From IMG/VR virus record IMGVR_UViG_3300031167_000010, positions 1 through 40,050 of that record: a stretch of DNA of 40,050 nt. The stretch is one strand, 5' to 3'. The notes beneath the pieces were generated by a model. It was not told where the DNA came from, made no database searches, and was given only the letters and a program-made list of their open reading frames with translations. The first letter of the stretch is position 1; each line of letters opens with the position of its first letter. A program made the position numbers and the translations under genes. This document shows positions 24,638 through 32,936 of this stretch, piece by piece. This stretch comes from a virus.

Positions 24638-25978
24638 TTATGCTTTAGTAATTGCAGATTTAATTGTTGCAATATCATCATAGATAAATGCTTGTTCATC
24701 TAATTTTTTCACATAAGCGTGGAATCTTGATTCTCCTACGATAGTAAATTTATTAGTGATAAATTGGTCATTGATAAATCCAATTCTTACAGTATATCCA
24801 ACGTAATTAGAAACATTGTATTTAGACATATCAGCTACAAAGATTTTTCCTGCAGGAATATCTTCCATTGGGATAATTGTAACACCACCAATAACAACTC
24901 TATTCATTAATGAAGCCATAGGATATAATGGTAAACCGTTTAAATCTTTTGCAGAAACTAATTCTGTATAAAAATCTACCGGATTAATCATTACTACATT
25001 TGCCATATAGTTCATTTCATCTTGATAGTTGTGAGTTGTATATATATCAGTAATACAAGCATTCACAACGTCCATAAAGTTTGTGTTCTCAACTGCTAGA
25101 GCCATTCCTCCTGCACTAAAAACTCTACCGTATAAAGTTGCTCCTTTACATTCTTCTCCTGTTCCTGTTCCGAATAATAAACCTTTTTGACGTTTTAAAT
25201 CGTGCTTTGCTCTTAAAAAATTAGTAGCAATAGATTGTAAATTTGGAATATCTTTTACTGATTCTTCAGTTAAGATTTCGTGAGAAGCTATCTTGCAAGG
25301 TTCAGCATATCTCGTTTCAACTTTAAAGTCAATTTGAGGTTTAACTGCTCCTTCGGCCACAAAACCATAATCTCCATCTTTAGGAGTTGTTTCTGTATAA
25401 GCATAAACGGCTTGATTTGTATTGAATAAACTAACAATAGAATCAATAATTACACTTCTGAAATTCACGTTTGATGGTGGTGCAGTTTGAACTCCCATTA
25501 ATGCAGGAATTCCATCCGGATTAGTTGCTGAACCTGTAGTTAAATCTGCAACTGCTTTCACTTCCATTTCAATAAAACCGTGTCCTGCATTTTTAATTGA
25601 AGTAATTTTTTCAATATTATCAGAAATAAATGCTTTAACCTGTGAAGTAGCATTTTGAACAAAACCTTGTCCACCACTTTTTAAATTATCAAGCATTTTT
25701 GTAATTGCTAAACCTTGTTTAGAAACTGCTTCAGTTAATGCTTTGTTTTCTCTTGCACGAACTATTTCTAATTCTTTTTTCATTGAAATGATTTCTTCTT
25801 TAGAAACCTTAGTATTTACATCTTCCTCAATAGATTTGATGAAGGCTTCTTGCCCTAAAGTATGCTCTTTTAAAAGAACTACTTTTTCTTGTGGCGACTT
25901 TGCTTCAAATACTTCATTTGAGATACCTTTGTTCTCAATAAATAAAGCGAAAGTCATAAATTTTAATGTGTTTGACAT
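24638..25978 (-). CDS. HK97-fold major capsid protein
   Basis: A 446-residue protein. The first about 125 residues are helical and charged with a coiled coil (ELEIVRARENKALTEAVSK), as in the scaffold-like delta domain that the prohead protease removes. The rest is the HK97 capsid fold: VNFRSVIIDSIVSLF, EGAVKPQIDFKVETRYAEPCKIASHEILTEESV, LLFGTGTGEECKGATLYGR, NVVMINPVDFYTEL, GVTIIPMEDIPAGKIFVADMSKY. The portal and protease genes lie just upstream in the same operon. Confidence 0.92.
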   Translation of the reverse strand: MSNTLKFMTFALFIENKGISNEVFEAKSPQEKVVLLKEHTLGQEAFIKSIEEDVNTKVSKEEIISMKKELEIVRARENKALTEAVSKQGLAITKMLDNLKSGGQGFVQNATSQVKAFISDNIEKITSIKNAGHGFIEMEVKAVADLTTGSATNPDGIPALMGVQTAPPSNVNFRSVIIDSIVSLFNTNQAVYAYTETTPKDGDYGFVAEGAVKPQIDFKVETRYAEPCKIASHEILTEESVKDIPNLQSIATNFLRAKHDLKRQKGLLFGTGTGEECKGATLYGRVFSAGGMALAVENTNFMDVVNACITDIYTTHNYQDEMNYMANVVMINPVDFYTELVSAKDLNGLPLYPMASLMNRVVIGGVTIIPMEDIPAGKIFVADMSKYNVSNYVGYTVRIGFINDQFITNKFTIVGESRFHAYVKKLDEQAFIYDDIATIKSAITKA

Positions 25979-25995
25979 TTTTTTTTTTTTAATGA

Positions 25996-26811
25996 TTAAT
26001 AATAATGGATTGAACTCTTGTCCTTATCCTTTTCCTCTTCAAGAGTGTCTTTCAACGGCTCTATTAAATGAGTGCTTTTAAGCGACTCAATATCTTCAAC
26101 GGCAATAGTAGGTGTCAATTCGTTAGAACCTTCTAAAACGGCACTTATTTCGATTAATTTCGCCTCTTTTACTGCCCAAAAGAAACCCTCTTCTTCTGCT
26201 TTACTTTGATTTCCTAATTTTCCAATAAACTCTTCCCATACCTTGAACTCCTCTACATAGTCAGAATCATTAATTGCTAAGTCCATTTTCACATAGTACA
26301 TTCCGACACTATGTTGGTCTATTGTTCCGGATTTATATTCTGCAAATATTTGGCTATTCATAGACTTTTTAATATCTGAATCCATCATTAACGAAATAGT
26401 GCTACCCACCTTGTCAACATTTAAATCAGTCCATTTAACCTGTTCTTCATAAACCTTTGCAGGAGTTCCAACTTTGGCAGTTAGTTTGTATTCGTGGTCG
26501 TGCAAATGCCAAACCTTTCCTTCACGTTCTTTTAATGATTTTCCAAACGTATTTCCAACGTGAACATCTCCGTGAGAATCTAACCAATTATAAGTATTTC
26601 CAATTACTGTTCTTCTGATTATCGTATCAGTATCATTTTTTGAAGATGTAATTAAATTTTTATTAACATTTAATTTATCTGTACCAAAATTTGGAGTATT
26701 AACATACATCTTTTTAGATGCTTTTTTCATTTCAAATAATTCCTTTTTATTTGTATGGAGGTACTCAAATAAATCTTTTTTTGTAGCAAATTGCTTTCCT
26801 TCTATATTCAT
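25996..26811 (-). CDS. prohead protease (HK97 caudovirus type)
   Basis: A 271-residue protein that cleaves the capsid delta domain during maturation. Motifs of the family are seen: LDSHGDVHVGNTFGKSL, a catalytic-type His in WHLHDHEYKL, a Ser in TIDQHSVGMYYVK, and the C-terminal IEISAVLEGSNELT strand. The last about 40 residues are acidic (LKDTLEEEKDKDK), probably removed or used in assembly. It lies between portal and capsid genes, its usual place. Its ATG overlaps by 4 bases the stop of a 29-codon frame. Confidence 0.88.
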   Translation of the reverse strand: MNIEGKQFATKKDLFEYLHTNKKELFEMKKASKKMYVNTPNFGTDKLNVNKNLITSSKNDTDTIIRRTVIGNTYNWLDSHGDVHVGNTFGKSLKEREGKVWHLHDHEYKLTAKVGTPAKVYEEQVKWTDLNVDKVGSTISLMMDSDIKKSMNSQIFAEYKSGTIDQHSVGMYYVKMDLAINDSDYVEEFKVWEEFIGKLGNQSKAEEEGFFWAVKEAKLIEISAVLEGSNELTPTIAVEDIESLKSTHLIEPLKDTLEEEKDKDKSSIHYY

Positions 26812-26897
26812 TTCTTTACAGGTGTTTGGTTCTTTACTATTTTCAATTTAGCTTCTTTAATCTTCTGTACTTGTTCTTTAGTTAGTTTAATTTTCAT
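26808..26897 (-). CDS. possible 29-residue basic micro-protein
   Basis: A frame of 29 codons (MKIKLTKEQVQKIKEAK...) that begins 11 bases inside the portal gene and whose TGA overlaps the protease ATG in an ATGA. It fills the 75-base gap between portal and protease exactly. The product would be a Lys-rich helix. It may be a real peptide or simply serve translational coupling of the protease. Evidence is positional only. Confidence 0.35.
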   Translation of the reverse strand: MKIKLTKEQVQKIKEAKLKIVKNQTPVKK

Positions 26898-28164
26898 TGC
26901 TTCCTATTGTTACACTTGCATTAGATTGTCCTGCTAATTCATTTCCTCCTGTTGGTAAACCTTCTAATCTAACTAAATCCCTCACTTCATCTTTAGTCAT
27001 ATTCTCCATTATCTTAGTAGAAACATTTGTCTGAGCATTGTTTAATCCTTGTGCAATTTCGTTTGTAGATGCTTTGATTTCTTCTATTGAAGTTAAATCT
27101 ACTTCTATTTTTTCATCAATACCTAATTGCATAGATAACCACCTTGACAACTCCTTGTCAACCTTGTTCGCTAATGGAATATAAACATCTGTATAAGCAG
27201 TTTTTTTGGCCGTTTCAATGTTGTTAAAAGTGCTAGTTTCATTATCGTTAAACAACTGACTAGGCATACCAAAAACACCACAAAGAAGTCTTAATGACGC
27301 TAATATACCTTCTAACAATTTTAAATCAGTAGGGGACATTCCTGTCTGCAAGTACCTTACTCTACTTGCAGTAACATTAATCTTATTGTAATTTTCTGAA
27401 CCTCCTGCAGTTTTATCAAAAGTATCTTGTAGCCTTTCTCTTTCCGGTTCTAGCATTGGAGTGTCTGAATCAGTAGTTAAAAGACCAATAATTCCTCTAC
27501 TTTTAAAGATAGAAGCGTCTGCTTTTAATTTCTCCATTGACGACCTTACAACTATCCAAGCTGATTGAAGTGGGGATAAACCGTATTTTATACCAATACC
27601 ATCAATATTCACTACATTTGATGTCTTTATATGTAAAATTTCATCTGTTTCATAAGGAACTACTCTACCATTCGGCAAGGTATATTGATAATTGATTATT
27701 AAATTAGTTTTTTCACTTACTTTTATAGATAATTTTTGTGTCATTAAGATTTCTAATTCAACTCCAAAACCTCCTTCTCCTTTGATTATTCTGATGAAAA
27801 CATTCCCTGTAAGCAATAATAATTCATTAATTTTTTCTCTAAATTCAATTTCATCATCATCTTCATTAGGACTTTTTAATAAATCTAAAATCTTAGAGTT
27901 TTCAATCTCTTCCCCTTCTTCATTATACATTACTCTTTTGATTGAAGCACTAGAAAATGCTATCTTTTTTACAATCATATAAACCAATGGATTTTCCCCA
28001 TAAGATTTAGTGTATTTAGCAAATCCACCACCTGTTCCCAACCAATATGAAAAAAACGAATCAATAAGATTAAAATTATCACTAGATTGAGAATTCAAGT
28101 CATTGTGAGTAATACTCTTTGAAGTGATAGAGTTTAATGCTTTTTTTACTATGTTTTCAATCAT
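26887..28164 (-). CDS. portal protein (HK97 family)
   Basis: A 425-residue HK97-type portal, the dodecameric ring through which DNA is packaged and released. Features: an N-terminal YGENPLVYMIVKKIAFSSAS, GNVFIRIIKGEGGFG, LPNGRVVPYETDEILHIK, the stretch GIGIKYGLSPLQSAW, and FGMPSQLFNDNETSTFNNIE near the C-terminal third, a typical portal signature. Length is normal for the family. It follows the large terminase after a 67-base gap and precedes protease and capsid genes. Confidence 0.92.
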   Translation of the reverse strand: MIENIVKKALNSITSKSITHNDLNSQSSDNFNLIDSFFSYWLGTGGGFAKYTKSYGENPLVYMIVKKIAFSSASIKRVMYNEEGEEIENSKILDLLKSPNEDDDEIEFREKINELLLLTGNVFIRIIKGEGGFGVELEILMTQKLSIKVSEKTNLIINYQYTLPNGRVVPYETDEILHIKTSNVVNIDGIGIKYGLSPLQSAWIVVRSSMEKLKADASIFKSRGIIGLLTTDSDTPMLEPERERLQDTFDKTAGGSENYNKINVTASRVRYLQTGMSPTDLKLLEGILASLRLLCGVFGMPSQLFNDNETSTFNNIETAKKTAYTDVYIPLANKVDKELSRWLSMQLGIDEKIEVDLTSIEEIKASTNEIAQGLNNAQTNVSTKIMENMTKDEVRDLVRLEGLPTGGNELAGQSNASVTIGSNEN

Positions 28165-28231
28165 ATTTATAAATAAAAGTTACTAAGATTTAACAAATAT
28201 AGAAATAAATTGTCTTATTCTAGGTTTTTAA

Positions 28232-29413
28232 TTATAAAAATGTTATAAGGGGATAACGAATTGAATCACAAGCGTGATTGTGATTGTCTACCGGAATATC
28301 TAAGATTGTTTCAGTTCTTTCGTCAATCTTGAATTTATAGTTATTAAATTCATTTTTAATGTTTTGACTATCTTTATGAACGTGGATATTATATTGGTTT
28401 ACCTTTCTAATGCCATCTAAAATTGAACCACTTCCTTTCTTAGTTTTCATAGCAGGTAGACCGGCCTTTTGTAGCGTAATTATACTTCTTGGCTCTGAAG
28501 TATCACAAACAATATATGTTTTTTGCTCTTTTAATAAAGGTTCTGCCTTTAAAATATTTATTACATCTTGGAAATCATCAATTTCACTTCCATAAAGAAC
28601 CTCTTTAACGTACAAATCATTATCTGATATAATTAATTTTATACAAACTAAAGGGTCATTAAATCCCCAATCTAATCCATAAAAACAATAATCATATCCT
28701 TCCGGTTCTTCATCATACTCGTCCCACTTATGGAATATAATTTCTTTACCTTTATAAACTTCCCCCTTGCCATAAATAGTCCATTTACGCTCATCAGTTG
28801 TTCCCTGTAAATCATTGTACTCTGTTGGTTCATAAGATTCAATCTTGCTTACCTGTGGAGCAGTTAAAAAAGGATTATCAAGATATGACGACCTAAATTC
28901 TGCAACATTATCTCTTTGGTCTAATTTATAAACGTATGAATCCGGTTCAGAAGGGTTACAATCTAATATCCAAAACTCCCTGCATCTTTGTTCTAAATTG
29001 TCAAATGTAACTTTTGGAATATTAATTGCTTCATTAATAAAGAATATATCACAGGCCAAGCCGTGAACCCTCATTGCATCATCTTTCATACCGATAAAAA
29101 TAATTGTATTACCGTTAAATCTTACCGACATTTCTTGCTTATTGAAGTGCATTGTAGGGAACATTTTTGGCATTCCATTGTATCCATAACAAAGTGCTTT
29201 AAAATCCTTTAAAATGGTTCTACGAAGGTTTACTAGGCTATCTCTACCTATTACAATCTCTTTCCCTGTATGTTGCATACAGTAAAGCAGAATCCATTGG
29301 ATAGCAGAAACAGTTTTTGACGACCTTGTTCCACCAACCAACACAACACCACGAAAATTATCTTTGTAGGCATTGTCTATTCTTGCTAAATTAATCGTTC
29401 CCTCTATTTGCAT
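28232..29413 (-). CDS. terL: terminase large subunit
   Basis: A 393-residue packaging motor and nuclease of the PBSX/phage terminase type. Walker A is GGTRSSKT at residues 27-34. Walker B is IFFINEA at 123-129 with Glu as catalytic residue. A coupling motif WILDCNPSEP follows at about 148-157. The nuclease domain shows Asp residues at 248 (YGLDWGF), 304 (VCDTSEPRS) and near the C-terminus (NHACDSIRY). It overlaps the small subunit by 23 bases. The gene order right after the base-modification genes suggests that modified DNA is packaged. Confidence 0.95.
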   Translation of the reverse strand: MQIEGTINLARIDNAYKDNFRGVVLVGGTRSSKTVSAIQWILLYCMQHTGKEIVIGRDSLVNLRRTILKDFKALCYGYNGMPKMFPTMHFNKQEMSVRFNGNTIIFIGMKDDAMRVHGLACDIFFINEAINIPKVTFDNLEQRCREFWILDCNPSEPDSYVYKLDQRDNVAEFRSSYLDNPFLTAPQVSKIESYEPTEYNDLQGTTDERKWTIYGKGEVYKGKEIIFHKWDEYDEEPEGYDYCFYGLDWGFNDPLVCIKLIISDNDLYVKEVLYGSEIDDFQDVINILKAEPLLKEQKTYIVCDTSEPRSIITLQKAGLPAMKTKKGSGSILDGIRKVNQYNIHVHKDSQNIKNEFNNYKFKIDERTETILDIPVDNHNHACDSIRYPLITFL

Positions 29414-29753
29414 CTTTTGGCATTACAATTCTAACTTCAACAGGTTCTCTATCTGATATATGTTCTGTTTGAATTCTTTCCATATAACCTCTATGCTTTC
29501 CTTTAGTTTTTAGATAGAAAATTGTTGCCACGGTATTTCCTTTTCCTATTTGTTTGTAGAGTTGACTTTCTGCAAAGTCTATTGCTATATTTTGTATATC
29601 ATCAACATCTCTAGCAAATTTCTTATCATCTTTTAACCACTTATAAAATTGAGTTCTACCGATACCAACCTTTAAACAAGCAGTCGTTACAACACCAAGA
29701 GATTTCTCTAATGCTTCAATTATAGCTTTTTTATGTTGTTCGGTTTTGTTCAT
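29391..29753 (-). CDS. terS: terminase small subunit
   Basis: A 120-residue protein with an N-terminal helix-turn-helix (ALEKSLGVVTTACLKVGIGRTQFYKWLKDD, about 14-43), which binds the packaging site, followed by a helical oligomerisation part (DFAESQLYKQIGKGNTVATIFYLKTKG) and a charged tail that would contact TerL. This is the usual layout of small terminases. Its start overlaps the FolE-fusion stop in an ATGA, so its translation is likely coupled to that of the modification genes. Confidence 0.85.
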   Translation of the reverse strand: MNKTEQHKKAIIEALEKSLGVVTTACLKVGIGRTQFYKWLKDDKKFARDVDDIQNIAIDFAESQLYKQIGKGNTVATIFYLKTKGKHRGYMERIQTEHISDREPVEVRIVMPKDANRGND

Positions 29754-30580
29754 TTGATTGAGTTTAAAAATTCCATTCTAACTGAAACATCAGTCTTGAA
29801 TACTCCCATTAATTTTGTGGTGGTGGTGTGAGTGTTGTGCTTTTTAACACCACGCATTTCCATACACATGTGCTTTGCCGTTAATTGTACTGCAATCCCT
29901 TTAGGTTCTAATTCTTTCCAAAGGAATTCAGCAACTTGCATTGTAATTCTTTCTTGATTTTGTAACCTTCTTGAAAATGTTTCTAATGTTCTAGCTAATT
30001 TAGATAATCCTACTATTCTTTTATTCGGAATATATGCAATAGTTCCTTCTCCAAAGAATGGTGCAATATGGTGTTCACATAATGAGTGAAAAGGAATATT
30101 TGTTTGGACAATCATTTCGTCATATCCTTCTCCTTCAAATGTTGTGCAATTCCATTTAGGTGGGTTTAAAAATTCTTGAAAAAACTTAATGAATCTTTTA
30201 GGTGTTTCTTTTAATCCTTCCCTGTTTGCATCTTCTCCAAAGTACTGTAAAATTCTACGCACGTTATCTTCAATATTTCCTTCTTCATTTTCCCACGGAA
30301 ATACAAGCCATTCTCCTTTCAATTCAATTCTTTTATCAATTAAGGCAATGAAAGGTTTATCACTAAGTAATGAATATCTATCCATAGTCGCTCCACTATC
30401 AATTAAGTCATCTATAATCACATCAGCTTCTTCAATGGTATCTACTGCGTTCCCTGTCATTCCTGCAACTATTTGTCCCCCTCTAGGAACTCCAAAATAT
30501 TTAGTCGTTTTCGGTAGGTGTTCAGTTGCTTCTTTTAATCTGTGGTAAACCTGTTCCCAATTTATATTCGTTTTTATCAT
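29750..30580 (-). CDS. folE: fusion: phosphoribosyltransferase-like domain + GTP cyclohydrolase I (FolE)
   Basis: 276 residues from the ATG at 30580, which overlaps the queE stop (ATGA). Residues 1 to about 98 look like a short type I phosphoribosyltransferase: VPRGGQIVAG at 31-40 and the PRPP-loop pattern VIIDDLIDSGAT at 54-65. Residues about 102-276 are GTP cyclohydrolase I, complete with the zinc and active-site residues Cys168, His170-His171 (SLCEHH) and Cys239 (KHMCMEMRG). FolE turns GTP into dihydroneopterin triphosphate, the first step towards preQ0. The PRTase part is much shorter than the usual about 150 residues but keeps the key loop. It could recycle purine base to nucleotide or bind nucleotides as a regulator. 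The gene overlaps terS by 4 bases. I know of no standard protein with this fusion. Confidence 0.9.
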   Translation of the reverse strand: MIKTNINWEQVYHRLKEATEHLPKTTKYFGVPRGGQIVAGMTGNAVDTIEEADVIIDDLIDSGATMDRYSLLSDKPFIALIDKRIELKGEWLVFPWENEEGNIEDNVRRILQYFGEDANREGLKETPKRFIKFFQEFLNPPKWNCTTFEGEGYDEMIVQTNIPFHSLCEHHIAPFFGEGTIAYIPNKRIVGLSKLARTLETFSRRLQNQERITMQVAEFLWKELEPKGIAVQLTAKHMCMEMRGVKKHNTHTTTTKLMGVFKTDVSVRMEFLNSIK

Positions 30581-31308
30581 ACCCCTGTTTTTTTGTTCCA
30601 TATTTCAATATGCATTCTAGTTGTGAAATTTAGATAGTTTCTTTTTGCTAAATTTACTACATTTAATTTATTTTCGTTCAATAACTTTTGATTTTCTCCG
30701 GAAGGCATTAAGTAAATTTTCTTCTTATCAATTATTGGTAAATATTTATTTTCTATTTCTTTCCAATCCTTTTTTGAACTTACTACGAATTTAAAAATAG
30801 TGTTTTGTTCATTTAAAGTTTTAATCACGTTCGGTATAAAAGCAACATTATCTTCCATTCCGGAATTAGATAATTTAGGACTACAGTTCCAAAGATTAAT
30901 TGATTCAAGCAATTCTTGTTTGGGCAGGATTGTTCCATTTGTTTCTACTTCAAAAAACACATCACTTTTAATTTCTTTTTTTATGTATTCAATAAATCCA
31001 ATAATGCTAGTTTGTTGCATTAACGGTTCTCCACCTGTAAGAATAACGTGAGCGTCATTTTTAATTGCTTCAATACAATCTTGTGGCAAAATATCTTTAT
31101 ACTCTTTGCTTTGTGCTTTCATCCATACTTCTATACTATCACATCTCCATTCTGCATCATTATGAAGTTCTCCATCAAATTGAGTTCCCATTCCTCCACA
31201 CATTAAATTGCAACCTCCTAGTCTTACAAATACACTTGGAATCCCTATTGTTTTTCCTTCCCCTTGGACTGAATAGAAAACCTCACTTATCGCTAATTTT
31301 TGTTTCAT
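30577..31308 (-). CDS. queE: 7-carboxy-7-deazaguanine synthase QueE
   Basis: 243 residues from the ATG at 31308 (MKQKLAISE), one base after the queD stop. Upstream ATGs would read into queD. QueE is a radical SAM enzyme that makes 7-carboxy-7-deazaguanine from carboxytetrahydropterin. The N-terminus has the FYSVQGEGKTIGIPSVFVRLGG stretch. The cluster cysteines are Cys33, Cys37 and Cys56, a CX3CX18C spacing in place of the usual CX3CX2C: an insert of about 16 residues (GGMGTQFDGELHNDAE) separates the second and third Cys. TGGEP at 91-95 is the SAM-binding motif and VETNGT follows. Length is normal. Confidence 0.92.
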   Translation of the reverse strand: MKQKLAISEVFYSVQGEGKTIGIPSVFVRLGGCNLMCGGMGTQFDGELHNDAEWRCDSIEVWMKAQSKEYKDILPQDCIEAIKNDAHVILTGGEPLMQQTSIIGFIEYIKKEIKSDVFFEVETNGTILPKQELLESINLWNCSPKLSNSGMEDNVAFIPNVIKTLNEQNTIFKFVVSSKKDWKEIENKYLPIIDKKKIYLMPSGENQKLLNENKLNVVNLAKRNYLNFTTRMHIEIWNKKTGV

Positions 31309-31309
31309 A

Positions 31310-31747
31310 TTACTTTTCATAAATTCCCGAATTTTTACTATTTTCAAAACATTCTACCTTTATAACGTGGCATCTTCCACTATCTGTTTTTTTTAGTGTT
31401 TCATTAAATTTGTTAAAAACAAGTTCTGCCAAACTTTCACAACCCATTTTGTCTAGTATTACTAATTTACAAACTTCAGAAGCCGATTGAAAGAAATCTA
31501 AATAAGGGTCGTCTTTTTCTAGCAAAAGAGTGTGGTCAAACATACTGTTCATCCATTCTTTTAAACCGTTATGCTTAAAACCTCCAAAATCAACTATCCA
31601 ATTCATATCATCTAGTTTATCAGCAGAAAACCATACTTTAAAAGATAAAGCATAACCGTGCAAAAGTTGGCAATGACTATGTTTTGCTTTATGTTGTCTT
31701 AATGCAACGGAGTAATTATCGAATACTTTAGTTGAGATATGCTTCAT
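31310..31747 (-). CDS. queD: 6-carboxy-5,6,7,8-tetrahydropterin synthase QueD
   Basis: A 145-residue member of the PTPS/QueD family, which converts dihydroneopterin triphosphate to carboxytetrahydropterin. Active-site residues visible: Cys26 and His30 in HCQLLHGYAL, Asp71-His72 (MFDHTLLL), and Glu132 (VECFEN). The classical HGH zinc motif is HGY here (His30-Gly31-Tyr32), so one zinc ligand must come from elsewhere, perhaps the nearby His-rich RQHKAKHSH. I believe several phage QueD proteins share the HGY form. The start overlaps the queC stop (ATGA at 31747-31744). Confidence 0.9.
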   Translation of the reverse strand: MKHISTKVFDNYSVALRQHKAKHSHCQLLHGYALSFKVWFSADKLDDMNWIVDFGGFKHNGLKEWMNSMFDHTLLLEKDDPYLDFFQSASEVCKLVILDKMGCESLAELVFNKFNETLKKTDSGRCHVIKVECFENSKNSGIYEK

Positions 31748-32931
31748 TTTAAGTAAATTGTTTCATCTGTTATTCCTGCTCTTTTAAATGCTTTTTTTCT
31801 CATATAACAAGGAGAACACTCTCCACAATGATGTTCATTAGCATTATAGCAAGACCAACTTAATTCTATTGGACTATTCCATTTTTTACCAAACTCCACG
31901 ATTTCTTTTTTCATTAAACCACCTAATGGAGTTTTCACTTCTAGTTTATAGCCGTTATTTACTGCTCCATAAAGAAGATTATTAAAATCAATTATAAATT
32001 GTTCTTCGTTGTCCGGATATGCTCCGGATTCTTCTAAATTACTACCTAGATATATATATCCGTATTGATTTGCTTCTGCATATCCTGTAGCTATTGATAG
32101 CATTATTAAATTACGAGCATAAACCCAATCTAAAGCATATTCAACCCCTTCTTTTCCGGATTTAATTTCTTCATCCTTAAATAGTGTTGAGTTACCTTTA
32201 AACTTAGTATAATCTAAATCTAGTATGTCGTATTTTAACTTTTCTTTTTTTGCTATTGATTTTATAGCATCAATTTCCTTTTCAGTAGCCTTACAACCAT
32301 AATTAAAATGGAGCAATAATATACTATCGTGATTTTCTTTAGCATATCCAATTAAGGAAGTACTATCTAATCCACCGGAACAAACAACCAATGCTCTATT
32401 CGGTTGAAATCTTTGAATTAAGCGACTTTCTTTTGTTTTCAATGATAATATACTATAAGGCTTCATTCTTACAGCATTCTCCCCTAAATGGTGCTTTAAA
32501 GAGGAGAAATAGACCTGTCCGTTCTCTTCTAATGTAAAAATCGGTTTATAATTACACGCTAATATAATATCATCTTTTGTAGCTATTGCTATTGCGTAAG
32601 AACCTTTTACTTTTTCTAGTGATTTTTTTAGAGTGTCAAGGTTTGTTATATCAAGAACTTTTGTTAAAATATAACTATCAATTTCATTTGAATCATTTCC
32701 TAGTTCTAAGTCGTTTGAAATTGTCCCATTATGAACTAATTTAAAATCCCTTCCAAATGGTTGATTTCTTTCAACAGAAGATAATTCGTTTGTAGGTGTT
32801 GCTCTGTGGTTTGCAATCCATATATCTCCAATTTGACATAATCCGGAAAAATCTCTTCCTCTATCTTTTGCTTTCTGATATATAGATAATGCTTTTTCGT
32901 CAAAGTTTGTACCTCCTAATATTGAACACAT
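31744..32931 (-). CDS. queC: Gat-QueC fusion: glutamine amidotransferase + 7-cyano-7-deazaguanine synthase
   Basis: A 395-residue two-domain protein. Residues 1 to about 175 form a class II (Ntn) glutamine amidotransferase: Met1 precedes the nucleophile Cys2 (MCSILGG), with HRATPTNE at 42-49 and HNGTISND at 67-74. Residues about 178-395 are QueC: PP-loop SGGLDST at 185-191, then the zinc site Cys361, Cys369, Cys372 and Cys375 (CGECSPC). QueC makes preQ0 from CDG with ATP and ammonia. In Gat-QueC proteins of crenarchaea, and in phage 9g, the fused amidotransferase is linked to converting preQ0 to archaeosine, so dG+ in DNA is the expected product. It lies in the modification operon between dpdA (5-base gap) and queD (overlap). 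Confidence 0.95.
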   Translation of the reverse strand: MCSILGGTNFDEKALSIYQKAKDRGRDFSGLCQIGDIWIANHRATPTNELSSVERNQPFGRDFKLVHNGTISNDLELGNDSNEIDSYILTKVLDITNLDTLKKSLEKVKGSYAIAIATKDDIILACNYKPIFTLEENGQVYFSSLKHHLGENAVRMKPYSILSLKTKESRLIQRFQPNRALVVCSGGLDSTSLIGYAKENHDSILLLHFNYGCKATEKEIDAIKSIAKKEKLKYDILDLDYTKFKGNSTLFKDEEIKSGKEGVEYALDWVYARNLIMLSIATGYAEANQYGYIYLGSNLEESGAYPDNEEQFIIDFNNLLYGAVNNGYKLEVKTPLGGLMKKEIVEFGKKWNSPIELSWSCYNANEHHCGECSPCYMRKKAFKRAGITDETIYLK

Positions 32932-32936
32932 AATTT

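Noticed and set aside
28194-28201. A TATATTTG box upstream of the portal gene
   Set aside because: The -7 match is good, but no TTG or TTA lies 19-22 bases upstream, and neither the palindrome nor AACAGATATAA is present. Such boxes are expected by chance in AT-rich gaps.
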